From Microbacterium esteraromaticum (lineage in GTDB: Bacteria; Actinomycetota; Actinomycetes; Actinomycetales; Microbacteriaceae): a stretch of DNA of 64,000 nt. Within the stretch, counting starts at the first letter, position 1; each line of letters starts with the position of its first letter. Positions 16,170 through 24,549 of the stretch are shown one piece after another. A program made the translations under genes and the position numbers. The stretch spans positions 248,001-312,000 of the forward strand of contig NZ_FUKO01000019.1 in the NCBI RefSeq assembly GCF_900163815.1, read 5' to 3'. The notes beneath the pieces were generated by a model. It had not been told where the DNA came from. It did no database searches and saw nothing but the letters and a program-made list of their open reading frames with translations.

Positions 16170-16802
16170 TCACTCGGAGGTGCGGGCGAGTTGCAGCAGT
16201 CCCTCTCCGGTGGTCGACACGGCCGCCAGCACGGCTTGCGACTCCTGCGTCTCCTGCAGCAGTGAACGGTACGCGGTCGTGACCGCGTCTCGCTGAACGG
16301 GGTCGGCGACCTTTCCGCCGGCGAGCACGCGAGGAACGAGCACCAGTCCGCCGGGACGAGCCAGGCGCAGCCCGTGCTCGACATACTCGATGACGTTCTC
16401 CGGGTCGGCGTCGATGAGGACGATGTCGTACGACGCCTCATTCATCCGCGGCAGCACGTCGGCGGCGCGACCGGTGATGAACCGGGCCTTGGCGGCGGGA
16501 ATCTTCGCCTCGGCGAAGGCCTGACGAGCCGCCCCGAGGTGCTCGGGCTCGTTGTCGATCGTGGTGAGGACCGCCTGCGGCGCGCCGCGCAGCAGCCACA
16601 GTCCGGAGACGCCGGCCCCGGTGCCGATCTCGACGATCGAGCGTGCGCCGGAAGAGGCTGCGAGCACCGCGCACTGTGCGCCGACCACCGCGCTGATGGG
16701 TGCGGCGCCGAGTTCTACCGCATGGGCGCGCGCGCGGGCGATCGCGGCGGGTTCCGCGATGGTCTCGCGAATGAATCGGGCGTTCGCGTCGTGCTCGCTC
16801 AT
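16170..16802 (-). CDS. SAM-dependent O-methyltransferase (class I, family 3)
   Basis: 210 residues. The SAM site is VEIGTGAGVSGLWLL, then TTIDNEPEH, and VLIDADPENVIEYVEH carries the metal-binding aspartate typical of the catechol/caffeoyl-CoA O-methyltransferase group. The substrate is not evident. AGGAG at 16810-16814 supports the ATG. A methyltransferase next to tatB and DUF3117 is a common actinobacterial arrangement, as I recall it. Confidence 0.9.
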   Translation of the reverse strand: MSEHDANARFIRETIAEPAAIARARAHAVELGAAPISAVVGAQCAVLAASSGARSIVEIGTGAGVSGLWLLRGAPQAVLTTIDNEPEHLGAARQAFAEAKIPAAKARFITGRAADVLPRMNEASYDIVLIDADPENVIEYVEHGLRLARPGGLVLVPRVLAGGKVADPVQRDAVTTAYRSLLQETQESQAVLAAVSTTGEGLLQLARTSE

Positions 16803-16832
16803 GGGGATTCTCCTGAAAGGTGGGCTACTGAC

Positions 16833-16838
16833 AGCGTA
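16833..16838 (-). promoter_or_regulatory. -10 of the O-methyltransferase gene
   Basis: TACGCT on the minus strand. Start predicted near 16826, leaving a short leader with the AGGAG site. Confidence 0.5.
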
Positions 16839-16875
16839 AGCGGCGCCGGTGTCTCACAACGGGAGGCGCGGCGGG

Positions 16876-16881
16876 TAGCCT
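16876..16881 (+). promoter_or_regulatory. Leaderless -10 of tatB
   Basis: TAGCCT, 6 nt before ATG 16888. Confidence 0.6.
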
Positions 16882-16887
16882 GGGGGG

Positions 16888-17271
16888 ATGGAACTGGGGT
16901 TGACCTTCGACAAGCTGCTGCTGATCGGCCTTGTCGCTGTGCTGATCATCGGCCCCGAGCGGCTGCCGAAGGCCGCCGAGGCGTTCTCGAAGTTCGTGCG
17001 TCGCGCTGGCGAGTATCTCCGCGAGACCAAGACCAAGATGCGCGATGAGCTCGGTCCGGAGATCGACGACGTCGACTGGCGCAAGCTCGACCCGCGCCAG
17101 TACGACCCGCGCCGAATCATCCGCGATGCGCTGTTCGAGGAGCCGGCCTTCGATGCGGCTCCCGCAGCCCCTGCAGTCGTGACCGATACGGTGTCTCAGG
17201 CGACCACGCCGATGGCGCGCACCGCGTTCACGCGGGCGGCTCCGCCGCCATACGACGTCGAAGCCACCTGA
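16888..17271 (+). CDS. tatB: Twin-arginine translocase subunit TatB
   Basis: 127 residues. One N-terminal membrane helix (about 7-22) ends in IIGPERLP, the TatB-type hinge, followed by an amphipathic helix and a charged cytoplasmic tail with Pro/Ala at the end. With TatC it forms the receptor for folded Tat substrates. tatC is not in the window, as is usual in Actinobacteria, where tatB stands near mrp. Confidence 0.92.
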   Translation: MELGLTFDKLLLIGLVAVLIIGPERLPKAAEAFSKFVRRAGEYLRETKTKMRDELGPEIDDVDWRKLDPRQYDPRRIIRDALFEEPAFDAAPAAPAVVTDTVSQATTPMARTAFTRAAPPPYDVEAT

Positions 17272-17340
17272 GCGGTCCCGGACTGAACGGCCCCGGAGCC
17301 GGGACTTCTAGACACCAGAGGTGGCTGCCGCGTCCGCTGA

Positions 17341-18462
17341 TCAGGAGAGCCGCAGCGGAAGCGACCGGCCAGCGAGTCCCCGGCCGTGATGCGCGATGGT
17401 CCGCGCGAGATCGATGATCTCCTGTGCGGCAGCATCCGTCGGATCGCCGAGTACCACCGGCACGCCGCTGTCTCCGCCTTGCCGCAGCGCAGTACTGAGC
17501 GGGACGGATGCCAGCAGCGGCACGTCGAACCCGTCGGTGCTGAGCGCACGCGCGACTTCGGCCCCGCCGCCGGCGCCGAACAGGTCGAGGAGGGCGCCAT
17601 CAGGGAGAGCGTAGGCGGTCATGTTCTCGATGACGCCGATCACCCGCTGCCCGGTCTGACGGGCGACGAGTCCGCTGCGGATTGCGACATCCGCCGCCGC
17701 CGGTTGCGGTGTGGTGACGACCAGAACCTCGGCGTGAGGCAGGATCTGACCGATCGAGATGGCGATGTCGCCGGTGCCCGGTGGCATGTCGATGAGCAAC
17801 ACGTCGAGGTCGCCGAAGAACACGTCGGTGAGGAATTGCTGCACGGTGCGGTGCAGCATCGGTCCGCGCCATGCGACGACGGCCTCGCCTTCGCGCAGGA
17901 ACATTCCGATCGAGACGGTCTTCACGTCGTGGGCGACCGGCGGCAGCATGAGGTCGTCGATGCGGGTCGGCTGGGTGCCGGGAGCGATGCCGAGCAGGCC
18001 GGGGATCGAGAAGCCGTGCACGTCGGCGTCGACTAGGCCCACGCGCAGCCCCTGCTGGGCGAGGGCGACGGCCAGGTTTGCGGTGACGGTCGACTTGCCG
18101 ACGCCGCCCTTGCCGCTGGAGACGAGGATGACGCGGGTGAGCGAATCCGGACCGAACGGCATCTGTCGGGCCGGGCGTCCATCCCGCAGTTTCTCGGTTA
18201 GGGCACGGCGCTCATCCGGTGTCATCACGCCGACATCGACGACCACGTCGGAAATGCCGGAGACGGATGCTGCCGCATCACGCACCGCCTGTTCGATGTG
18301 CTGCGCGGCGGGGCATCCGACGATCGTCAGCACGATCGCGACGTGCGCGGTCGCACCATCGACGGTGATCTCGCGGAGCATGTCGAGGTCGCCGATCGGG
18401 CGCCGGAGTTCAGGATCGGGCACCGCGGCGACGGCCGTGCGCACCTGGTCAGCGAGAGTCAT
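17341..18462 (-). CDS. mrp: Mrp/ApbC-type P-loop Fe-S cluster carrier
   Basis: 373 residues. An N-terminal MIP18/DUF59 domain (about 1-90) is followed by a deviant Walker A SSGKGGVGKST, LVDADVHGFSIPGLLG, and LLIDMPPGTGD. The family carries Fe-S clusters to apoproteins with ATP. The CxxC seen in many members near the C-terminus is absent here. ATG 18462 is preferred to ATG 18477 because GGGAG lies 8 bases upstream. The gene overlaps the DUF1003 gene end by 14 nt and is third in a three-gene operon. Confidence 0.93.
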   Translation of the reverse strand: MTLADQVRTAVAAVPDPELRRPIGDLDMLREITVDGATAHVAIVLTIVGCPAAQHIEQAVRDAAASVSGISDVVVDVGVMTPDERRALTEKLRDGRPARQMPFGPDSLTRVILVSSGKGGVGKSTVTANLAVALAQQGLRVGLVDADVHGFSIPGLLGIAPGTQPTRIDDLMLPPVAHDVKTVSIGMFLREGEAVVAWRGPMLHRTVQQFLTDVFFGDLDVLLIDMPPGTGDIAISIGQILPHAEVLVVTTPQPAAADVAIRSGLVARQTGQRVIGVIENMTAYALPDGALLDLFGAGGGAEVARALSTDGFDVPLLASVPLSTALRQGGDSGVPVVLGDPTDAAAQEIIDLARTIAHHGRGLAGRSLPLRLS

Positions 18463-18970
18463 CGGATCGGCTCCCATCGTCGTCGTTCAAGTCGGCAAGC
18501 AGCGCTTTCAGCTCTTGACGCAGTACGTCACGGGTGACCGCTTGCGAAGTGCGCTCTTCCAGGGCCAGACGCAGTGCGACGATCTCGCGGGCGAGGTACT
18601 CGGTGTCGGCGAGGTTGCGTTCGGCGCGCTGACGGTCCTGCTCGATCTGCACGCGGTCGCGGTCGTCCTGACGGTTCTGCGCGAGCAGGATGAGGGGCGC
18701 AGCGTACGATGCCTGCAGCGACAGCATGAGTGTCAGGGCGGTGAATCCCAGCGCCGCGTCGTCGAAGCGCACTTCGCGTGGCATCAGCGTGTTCCACCCC
18801 AGCCAGGCCACGCAGAACACGGTCAGGATCGCGAGGAACGCAGGGGTGCCCATCGCGCGGGCGACCCATTCGGTGAAGCGGCCGAAGCGGTCGCGTGATG
18901 GCGATGGCCTGCGGCTGACAGCGCTGCGGCTGCCGGGAGTGTCGAGTCGAGCTGCGCGGGCGAACATCAC
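18449..18970 (-). CDS. DUF1003 membrane protein
   Basis: 173 residues with two membrane helices (about 41-60 and 73-95; LMLSLQASYAAPLILLAQNRQDDRDR is the family hallmark), then a long charged helix likely to be a coiled coil (about 100-160). Function unknown. It starts inside the stop of the MgtE-like gene (ATGA overlap) and runs into mrp, so all three are translated as one unit. DUF1003 next to MgtE-domain proteins is a repeated association in Actinobacteria. Confidence 0.9.
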   Translation of the reverse strand: MMFARAARLDTPGSRSAVSRRPSPSRDRFGRFTEWVARAMGTPAFLAILTVFCVAWLGWNTLMPREVRFDDAALGFTALTLMLSLQASYAAPLILLAQNRQDDRDRVQIEQDRQRAERNLADTEYLAREIVALRLALEERTSQAVTRDVLRQELKALLADLNDDDGSRSDDSR

Positions 18971-20226
18971 GCACCTCCTGCGATGGTCTCGTCGGCGTCG
19001 TTGGTGCGCCAGTCGTCGGGCAGAAGATAGTCGAGCACATCGTCCACGCTGATCGCCCCGACCAGACGATGCGCGGCATCGACGACCGGGAGCGAGACGA
19101 GGTCGTAGCTGGCGAGGGTGCGTGCGGCCTCGGCGGCCGACGCGGTCACCGAAACCGGCTCGAGACTGTCATCGAGGATCGCGCCGAGGCGCTCGTGCGG
19201 GGGATAGCGCAGCATCCGTTGGAAGTGCACGACGCCGAGCAGTCTGCCGGTCGGCGTCTCGAACGGCGGCAGGGTGACGAACACCGCTGCCGCGAGTGCC
19301 GGATGCAGCTCATGGCGGCGGATCACGGCGAGCGCCTCGGCGACGGTGGCATCGGCCGACAGGATGATCGGCTCGGAGGTCATCAGGCCGCCGGCGGTGT
19401 CGGCGCCGTAGCGCAGCAGCATCCGGACGTCTTCGGCTTCTTCCGGCTCCATCAGCTCGAGCAGCTGCTCGAGCCGCTGCGGTGGAAGCTGCGCGAGCAG
19501 GTCTGCTGCGTCGTCTGGCTCCATCTGGTCGAGCACATCGGCGGCGCGCTCATCGCCGAGACGATCGAGAATGTGCATCTGCTCGTCTTCTGGCATCTCC
19601 TCCAGCGCGTCGGCGAGGCGCTCATCGGGCAGCTCTTCGGCGACTTCGATCATGCGCTGATGCGGCAGGTCGAGCATGGTGGTGGCGAGGTCGGCGGCGT
19701 GGAGTTCGGAGTACGTGGCGATGAGACGCTCTGCGGACTGCGCCTCACCCGGCATCCGGAGTTCTGCCACTTCGCTCCACGCGGCGAACGTCGTGGGCCC
19801 TTTCGCGAAGGGGGAGGCACCGGTCTTCGGCTTGCGCAGGAACAGCTGGGTGACCGACCATTCGCCATGGCGGTCCTGTTCGATGGCGGCGTCTTCGACG
19901 ACGGCATCGCCACTGCCGTCGACGAAGTTGACCCGGCGTCCGAGGAACTCGGCGAGCACGCGGACCTCGCCAGCGCGTGGCTGGAATCGCCGCACGTTGA
20001 TCAGACCGGTGGTGATCACCTGGCCGGGGCGTATGGAGGTGACCCGGCCGATCGATAAGAAGACGTGGCGGCGGCCGGGAATCTCGACGACCAGTCCGAT
20101 CACTCGGGGGGCCGCGCTTTTTCGATAGACGATGACGACGTCTCGGACTTTTCCGAGCCGGTCGCCTGCGGGGTCGAAGACGGCGCAGCCTGCCAATCGC
20201 GCGACGAAAACCCGTTGTGTGGTCAC
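18967..20226 (-). CDS. Soluble PRC-barrel/MgtE-N/CBS domain protein
   Basis: 419 residues. A PRC-barrel-like N-terminus (about 5-95), then the MgtE N-terminal superhelix with repeated DLPHQRMIEVAEELPDERLADALEEM-type units (about 180-280), then two CBS domains (about 290-405; TSEPIILSADATVAEALAVIRRHE, LPVVDAAHRLVGAISVDDVLD). There is no transmembrane pore, so it is the Mg/nucleotide-sensing half of MgtE without the channel. It probably senses Mg2+ or adenine nucleotides and acts on a partner, perhaps the DUF1003 membrane protein translated after it. Confidence 0.9.
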   Translation of the reverse strand: MTTQRVFVARLAGCAVFDPAGDRLGKVRDVVIVYRKSAAPRVIGLVVEIPGRRHVFLSIGRVTSIRPGQVITTGLINVRRFQPRAGEVRVLAEFLGRRVNFVDGSGDAVVEDAAIEQDRHGEWSVTQLFLRKPKTGASPFAKGPTTFAAWSEVAELRMPGEAQSAERLIATYSELHAADLATTMLDLPHQRMIEVAEELPDERLADALEEMPEDEQMHILDRLGDERAADVLDQMEPDDAADLLAQLPPQRLEQLLELMEPEEAEDVRMLLRYGADTAGGLMTSEPIILSADATVAEALAVIRRHELHPALAAAVFVTLPPFETPTGRLLGVVHFQRMLRYPPHERLGAILDDSLEPVSVTASAAEAARTLASYDLVSLPVVDAAHRLVGAISVDDVLDYLLPDDWRTNDADETIAGGA

Positions 20227-20232
20227 GCTTCC

Positions 20233-20238
20233 AGCGTA
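20233..20238 (-). promoter_or_regulatory. Leaderless -10 of the MgtE-like operon
   Basis: TACGCT, 6 nt before GTG 20226 on the minus strand. Confidence 0.6.
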
Positions 20239-20291
20239 GTGCGCGCCGTGCTTTGTGCCTCAGTCTGGTGTCTCTTCTGCATTGGCGATGG

Positions 20292-20297
20292 GACAAT
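20292..20297 (+). promoter_or_regulatory. Possible leaderless -10 of the stress-protein operon
   Basis: GACAAT, 6 nt before ATG 20304. The first base departs from TAnnnT. Confidence 0.4.
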
Positions 20298-20303
20298 GGC
20301 GGG

Positions 20304-21071
20304 ATGAGCATGTTGAACCGTCAGGCGAACGGCAAAGACGTCGGCGAGATGATCGCGTCGACCCGCGACTACGAGGCTGCGCAGAAGACCGTCTCGAAGC
20401 TGATCGCCGGCGAGGTCCCCGCGCGCGACATCGCCATCGTCGGCCAGAGCGTGCGCACGGTGGAGCGGGTGACAGGCAAGCTCGGTTACGCCGCTGCGGC
20501 TCGTTCCGGCGCGATCAACGGCGTGCTGATCGGGCTGGTGCTGTCAGCGATCATGCTGTTCGGCAACCCGGATGCGCCGATCTCACTGTTCCTCGGGTTC
20601 CTCTTCGTCGGAGTGGCGCTGGGCATGATCATGAGTCTGGTCACCTACGCGATCGTGCGTCGGCGGCGGGATTTCGCGAGTGTGACGCAGATGATCGCCG
20701 ATCACTATGAGGTGCGCGTGCAAGCTGCATCGCTGGCGAAGGCTCGACAGGTCGTGGGCGGCGCTGAGCGCCCCGCCTCGACGCGGCCTCCGGTGGATAT
20801 GAGCGAGCCGCCGCGGTACGGCGAGCGACTGCCCGCACCGGGTACGGCGACGCCGGTACCTGCTGCTGGTGCGGGGGCTCCGGAACCGGACGCGACCCCC
20901 GGCGCCGATGATCTTGCGGCGACCGCCGACCCGGATGCCGTGAGAGCGGATGCTGCCGGCGCGGCGGGTCCCGATGGTGCTGATGGTGCTGATGGTGCTG
21001 CCGATGCCGATGGCTCTGGCGTCGATGGTGATGCAGACGACTCGGGTGAGACCTCGACGCAAGACCGATGA
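20304..21071 (+). CDS. General stress protein-like membrane protein with acidic tail
   Basis: 255 residues. The N-terminal half (about 15-95) carries the GSP17M-type motif TRDYEAAQKTVSKLIAGEV plus a hydrophobic pair (about 70-118). The second half is disordered and rich in Ala, Asp and Gly, with tandem GADGADGAADADG coded by GATGGTGCT repeats. The frame continues upstream, but ATG 20304 begins the conserved part and matches the promoter. First of three genes joined by 4-nt overlaps. Confidence 0.82.
   Translation: MSMLNRQANGKDVGEMIASTRDYEAAQKTVSKLIAGEVPARDIAIVGQSVRTVERVTGKLGYAAAARSGAINGVLIGLVLSAIMLFGNPDAPISLFLGFLFVGVALGMIMSLVTYAIVRRRRDFASVTQMIADHYEVRVQAASLAKARQVVGGAERPASTRPPVDMSEPPRYGERLPAPGTATPVPAAGAGAPEPDATPGADDLAATADPDAVRADAAGAAGPDGADGADGAADADGSGVDGDADDSGETSTQDR
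20973..20999 (+). repeat. Three GATGGTGCT units in coding sequence
   Basis: Perfect 9-bp tandem repeats at 20973, 20982 and 20991, coding Asp-Gly-Ala in the acidic tail. They keep the frame and are prone to slippage. Confidence 0.9.
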
Positions 21072-21481
21072 GCACTGGCGGTGACACGCAGCAGGCGACC
21101 GGTGCATCAGCATGGGCGCTCGGGCTGCTGGTGCTGCTGCCGATTCCGCTGATGGGTCCGCTGGCTGCCGGCGGGGCGATGATCGCCGCATATGGCACGC
21201 TGTCTCGGCAGGGCCGGCTGGCGAAGGCGAATGCCGCCTCCGCGCGGCGCTGGGGGCGGTTCTTCCTCGTCTCGTCGACCGCGCTGCTGGTGCTGCAGCT
21301 GGCATTGACGCTGCCGCGGTGGTGGAGCGGTCCGGTGACAACCGGATTCTTCCCGATCGGCATTCCGATCGTGCTCTACGCGCTGGTGTGTGTCGTGCAT
21401 CTGGTCGTGGTGACCGTGGGCACGGTGCAGGCGCGTCGCGGTGAACTGGTTCGAGGGCCATTCTCGCGAGCTGCGTCGTGA
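21068..21481 (+). CDS. Small membrane protein, DUF4870-like
   Basis: 137 residues with three to four hydrophobic segments; the layout (a first segment, a short basic loop, then two long segments with WWSG between) recalls DUF4870 proteins. No catalytic motif. The ATG sits in the stop of the upstream gene (ATGA) and its own stop overlaps the next GTG, so it belongs to the stress-protein operon. Function unknown. Confidence 0.72.
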   Translation: MSTGGDTQQATGASAWALGLLVLLPIPLMGPLAAGGAMIAAYGTLSRQGRLAKANAASARRWGRFFLVSSTALLVLQLALTLPRWWSGPVTTGFFPIGIPIVLYALVCVVHLVVVTVGTVQARRGELVRGPFSRAAS

Positions 21482-22158
21482 CGGCGACAGTGGCGCTGCC
21501 AACGGGGCGCGTGTCGGTGACGACCGCATGGGAAGCACCGGCGGGCGAGTCGCGCGGAGTCGTCGCGATCGCGCACGGCGCGGGGGCGGGGATGGATCAT
21601 CCGTTCCTCATCGGATTCGCAGCCGCTCTGCGGCAGGCCGGGTTCACAACGGTGCGGTTCAACTTTCCCTACGTCGAGGCGGGGCGGCGGATGCCCGGGC
21701 CCGCGGCGCACGCGATTCTGACGTGGCGTGCCGTCGTGGAGTCGATCCGTGCCGAGGTGCCGGAGGCTCGCATCTGGGCGTGCGGCAAGTCCTACGGTGG
21801 CCGAATGGCGTCGATGGCCGTCGCCGAGGGGCTCGAAGTCGATGGCCTGGTGTATCTCGGCTATCCGCTGCATCCGCCCGGCAAGCCGGAGAAGTCCCGC
21901 GCGGATCACCTGCCCGCGGTGCGCGTGCCTCAGCTGTTCATCGAAGGGACGAATGATCCTTTCGTGCAACCACGAGAGCAATTGGAGGCCGCCGTGGCGT
22001 CGTGTCAGGACGCTCGGATCGTGTGGATCGAGGGCGGCGGGCACTCCTTCGAGGTGAAGGGGCAAAAGCGGCCAGCCGATGAGGTGGGCGCGTCCTTGGC
22101 GCCGCTGGTGGCGGGCTTCATCGCAGAGAGCGCGCCCGGCCGATCCGCGACCGGCTGA
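21478..22158 (+). CDS. Alpha/beta hydrolase (KANSL3/Tex30-like)
   Basis: 226 residues. The nucleophile elbow is GKSYGG, the acid is in EGTNDPFV and the histidine is in EGGGHSFE, giving a Ser-Asp-His triad. HGAGAGMDHPF and GYPLHPPGKPE mark the dienelactone-hydrolase-like group with human Tex30 relatives. Substrate unknown. Starts at a GTG overlapping the previous stop (GTGA). Confidence 0.88.
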   Translation: MTATVALPTGRVSVTTAWEAPAGESRGVVAIAHGAGAGMDHPFLIGFAAALRQAGFTTVRFNFPYVEAGRRMPGPAAHAILTWRAVVESIRAEVPEARIWACGKSYGGRMASMAVAEGLEVDGLVYLGYPLHPPGKPEKSRADHLPAVRVPQLFIEGTNDPFVQPREQLEAAVASCQDARIVWIEGGGHSFEVKGQKRPADEVGASLAPLVAGFIAESAPGRSATG

Positions 22159-22215
22159 TCCGTGCCCGGCTGACGCGCGACCGGGCCAGCAAACACGAAA
22201 CCCGCTTCAGCGTAT

Positions 22216-22235
22216 TTGCTCCGGTCCGGGAGCAA
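22216..22235. terminator. Weak hairpin between the hydrolase and the HNH gene
   Basis: TTGCTCC (22216-22222) / GGAGCAA (22229-22235), 7-bp stem with a 6-nt loop, in the 134-base convergent gap. No U-tract. Confidence 0.35.
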
Positions 22236-22292
22236 GGTCGAGTCAGCGTAGGCCCTTTCTGTGCGGAACGCTGTGCGATGGGCTGATTCAAC

Positions 22293-23774
22293 TCAGGCGG
22301 CATCTTCGCGGAAGCGTTTGGGTGGTGGGTCGATGCCAGCCCAGGCGGCTGTCAGAGCCACACGGGGTCGCAGAGTGACGGGATGTTTGCCGCCGGGCGG
22401 ATGCAGGTGGAAGTCATCTGAGCCGTGACGGGTGATGCGCCAACCGCCGTGGTGGAGCTGCATGTGATGGTGTCGGCAGAGCAGGATGCCGCGCTCGATG
22501 TCGGTGCGGCCATCGTCGGCAGCCCATTCGTCGATGTGGTGCGCCTCACAGTACGAGGCGGGGCGATCGCATCCCCGCCACCGGCAGCCACCATCCCTGA
22601 TCGCGAGCGCGACCCGCTGCGCGGTGGTGAACAGCCGACTCTCCCGCCCCACATCGAGTGGGTTGCCGCGTACGTCGACGGTGACGTTCACCGTCCCGGA
22701 CTCGCAGATCCGCTGATCTGCGCTCGCCAACGGCACAGAGAAGCCGTAATCTTCGGTGCGTGCGCTCACGGGCACACCGCTGCCGTCATGCACTTTGACG
22801 ACTCGCACCCCGGGCTGTCGCCCGCCGAAGACGTCCTTGGCGTCGGCGAGGGCACCGGCCCGCAGCAGGTCGATCAGCAGGTCGTACGACAGCTGATCGT
22901 TGGTGCGCTGATCGGCGGTCAGATCCTCTGCGCGTTTCGCCTCGGCGGAGTCGACGAAGCGGGGTCCGCCGCGGCGGGGGCGCAGGGCCGCGTCGCGTAT
23001 GGCGCGCATCCACGCAGCGCCGTCGTCCTCGAACTCGATCCGCCCGCACTCTCGCCCATCCGCATCGACCCAGGTGCGGAACGAGCGGCGATTGTAGCGC
23101 TCGGTGAAGCGGCGCTCTGCGCCTTCCGGATCGAGCTGATCACGGATCGCCCGCGCCTGGATGCGCAGCTCTTCCACAGTCCGCTCACGTGCTTCCGCCG
23201 CCAGCTGCTCGGCGGCAGCGCTCCACACGTCGTGGGTGTGGTCGGTGTCGTCGATCGGGTGGCCAAGGCCGCCTTGGATGGCATCCTGCTGCGACACGGA
23301 GATCTGCCCCGACAGCATGGCGGTCGCCAGCGGCGTGTGCCACGGAACCCGCGCCCGCGATGTGCCAGCGGAAGGCGTGCCGACGGAGGGGCTGCTCGCA
23401 CCGTCGTGCCCTCCCGCATCCTCCGCGGCCTCGGAGTCGAGAATTGACAGTCCTATCCGCACCTGACGCTGCGCATCCGCGTGCGTCAGTCCGGTGATGT
23501 CCTGCACCAGCGCTGCCGGAGTGCGGTGCCCACGCCCCGCAGCCAGCCCGTCACGGCCGGCTTGACGGGTCGATCGCGCCGCGGTGATTCCGGCGCCGAC
23601 GATTCCCACCCGCTCCACGCACCGCACCAGCGCAGACACCGCAGTGACCGCCTCGACCAGCTTGTCGCCGCTGAAAGCCATCATCCGCGACGATAGGTCG
23701 TCAATCTCCACATCGTCGCCGAACAGGTCGCGCAGAGCAGAGATCCGGGCGTCGATATCGGTGAAGAGGGCCAT
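22293..23774 (-). CDS. DUF222 domain HNH endonuclease
   Basis: 493 residues. An N-terminal DUF222 region (about 15-330; the 13E12-repeat family, with DITGLTHADAQRQVRIG) precedes an HNH nuclease domain (about 400-455): a Cys in CRWRGCDRP, AHHIDEWAADDGRTDIERG and CRHHHMQLHHGGW provide the metal and zinc ligands. These genes are abundant and often multicopy in Actinobacteria and behave like mobile elements, but no repeats flank this one. GGAGG lies just upstream of the ATG. Confidence 0.92.
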   Translation of the reverse strand: MALFTDIDARISALRDLFGDDVEIDDLSSRMMAFSGDKLVEAVTAVSALVRCVERVGIVGAGITAARSTRQAGRDGLAAGRGHRTPAALVQDITGLTHADAQRQVRIGLSILDSEAAEDAGGHDGASSPSVGTPSAGTSRARVPWHTPLATAMLSGQISVSQQDAIQGGLGHPIDDTDHTHDVWSAAAEQLAAEARERTVEELRIQARAIRDQLDPEGAERRFTERYNRRSFRTWVDADGRECGRIEFEDDGAAWMRAIRDAALRPRRGGPRFVDSAEAKRAEDLTADQRTNDQLSYDLLIDLLRAGALADAKDVFGGRQPGVRVVKVHDGSGVPVSARTEDYGFSVPLASADQRICESGTVNVTVDVRGNPLDVGRESRLFTTAQRVALAIRDGGCRWRGCDRPASYCEAHHIDEWAADDGRTDIERGILLCRHHHMQLHHGGWRITRHGSDDFHLHPPGGKHPVTLRPRVALTAAWAGIDPPPKRFREDAA

Positions 23775-23901
23775 ACCTCCATCATGAAGACACCCACCGA
23801 CATTCGAATGAAAATACGATGCAGGTTCACCCCTTGAGAGATCACAAACAGGTATCGAATGATCGGCTACCCGCCCTGATCCCGCATGTCACCATGGACT
23901 C

Positions 23902-24498
23902 ATGATCCGAGCCGTCGTCTTCGACCTCGACGGAGTGCTGCGGCACTTCGACCCCGACCACGTCACGCAGATCGAGGCGCGCCATCGGCTGCCCACCGGC
24001 AGCATTCATGCGGCCGCGTTCGCAGAGCCGCTGCTCGCCGCCGTCACTGCTGGCCAGATCACGCGGGCAGAGTGGGTGCGACAGGTCGGCGAGCGGATCG
24101 GGCATTCGCAGGCAGCATCCGAATGGGGCGTGCATCCATCGACAGCCGATGATGAGATGCTCGCGCTCAGCGATGCGCTGCGTGCCTCCGGCATCCGCAC
24201 CGCGATCCTCACCAACGGCACCGACACGATCACCACCGAACTGCGAGAGCTCGAAATCGACACTCGCGTCGACGCTGTCTTCAATTCGGCCGCGATCGGC
24301 ATCGCCAAACCCGACGTGCGCGCCTTTCAGCACGTGCTCGACGCGCTGGCACTCGAACCGGAGGAGGTGTTCTTCACCGACGATTCGGCGAGCAAACTCG
24401 CCGGCGCCGAGGCTCTCGACATGACGGTGCACCACTTCACCGGAATCGACGGGTTGCGCGCCGCGTTGCGCACGGCGGGTGTTGTGGTGAGTCGATAG
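23902..24498 (+). CDS. HAD-superfamily hydrolase
   Basis: 198 residues. Motif I is VVFDLDGVL (Asp nucleophile), motif II ILTNGTD, the lysine motif IAKPDVRAF, and motif IV FFTDDSASKLAGAEALDM. It is a cap-containing phosphatase-like HAD protein, substrate unknown. A CACCAT hexamer lies 6 nt upstream of the ATG, so it may be leaderless. Stands alone between the divergent HNH gene and merR. Confidence 0.88.
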   Translation: MIRAVVFDLDGVLRHFDPDHVTQIEARHRLPTGSIHAAAFAEPLLAAVTAGQITRAEWVRQVGERIGHSQAASEWGVHPSTADDEMLALSDALRASGIRTAILTNGTDTITTELRELEIDTRVDAVFNSAAIGIAKPDVRAFQHVLDALALEPEEVFFTDDSASKLAGAEALDMTVHHFTGIDGLRAALRTAGVVVSR

Positions 24499-24512
24499 GC
24501 AGGACGAGATAC

Positions 24513-24533
24513 TTGACTCTGACACTGTGGCAG
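24513..24533 (+). promoter_or_regulatory. Promoter/operator of the MerR gene
   Basis: -35 TTGACT (24513-24518) followed by an inverted repeat CTGACAC (24519-24525) / GTGGCAG (24527-24533), one mismatch. It sits where MerR proteins bind, between -35 and -10. A ribosome site GGAG lies at 24537-24540. No strong -10 is evident. Confidence 0.5.
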
Positions 24534-24549
24534 GCAGGAGAACTGAGAC

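Noticed and set aside
22293..23774. DUF222-HNH gene as a homing endonuclease or IS-borne unit
   Set aside because: No inverted or direct repeats and no intron or intein context. The family is common as single genes in Actinobacteria.
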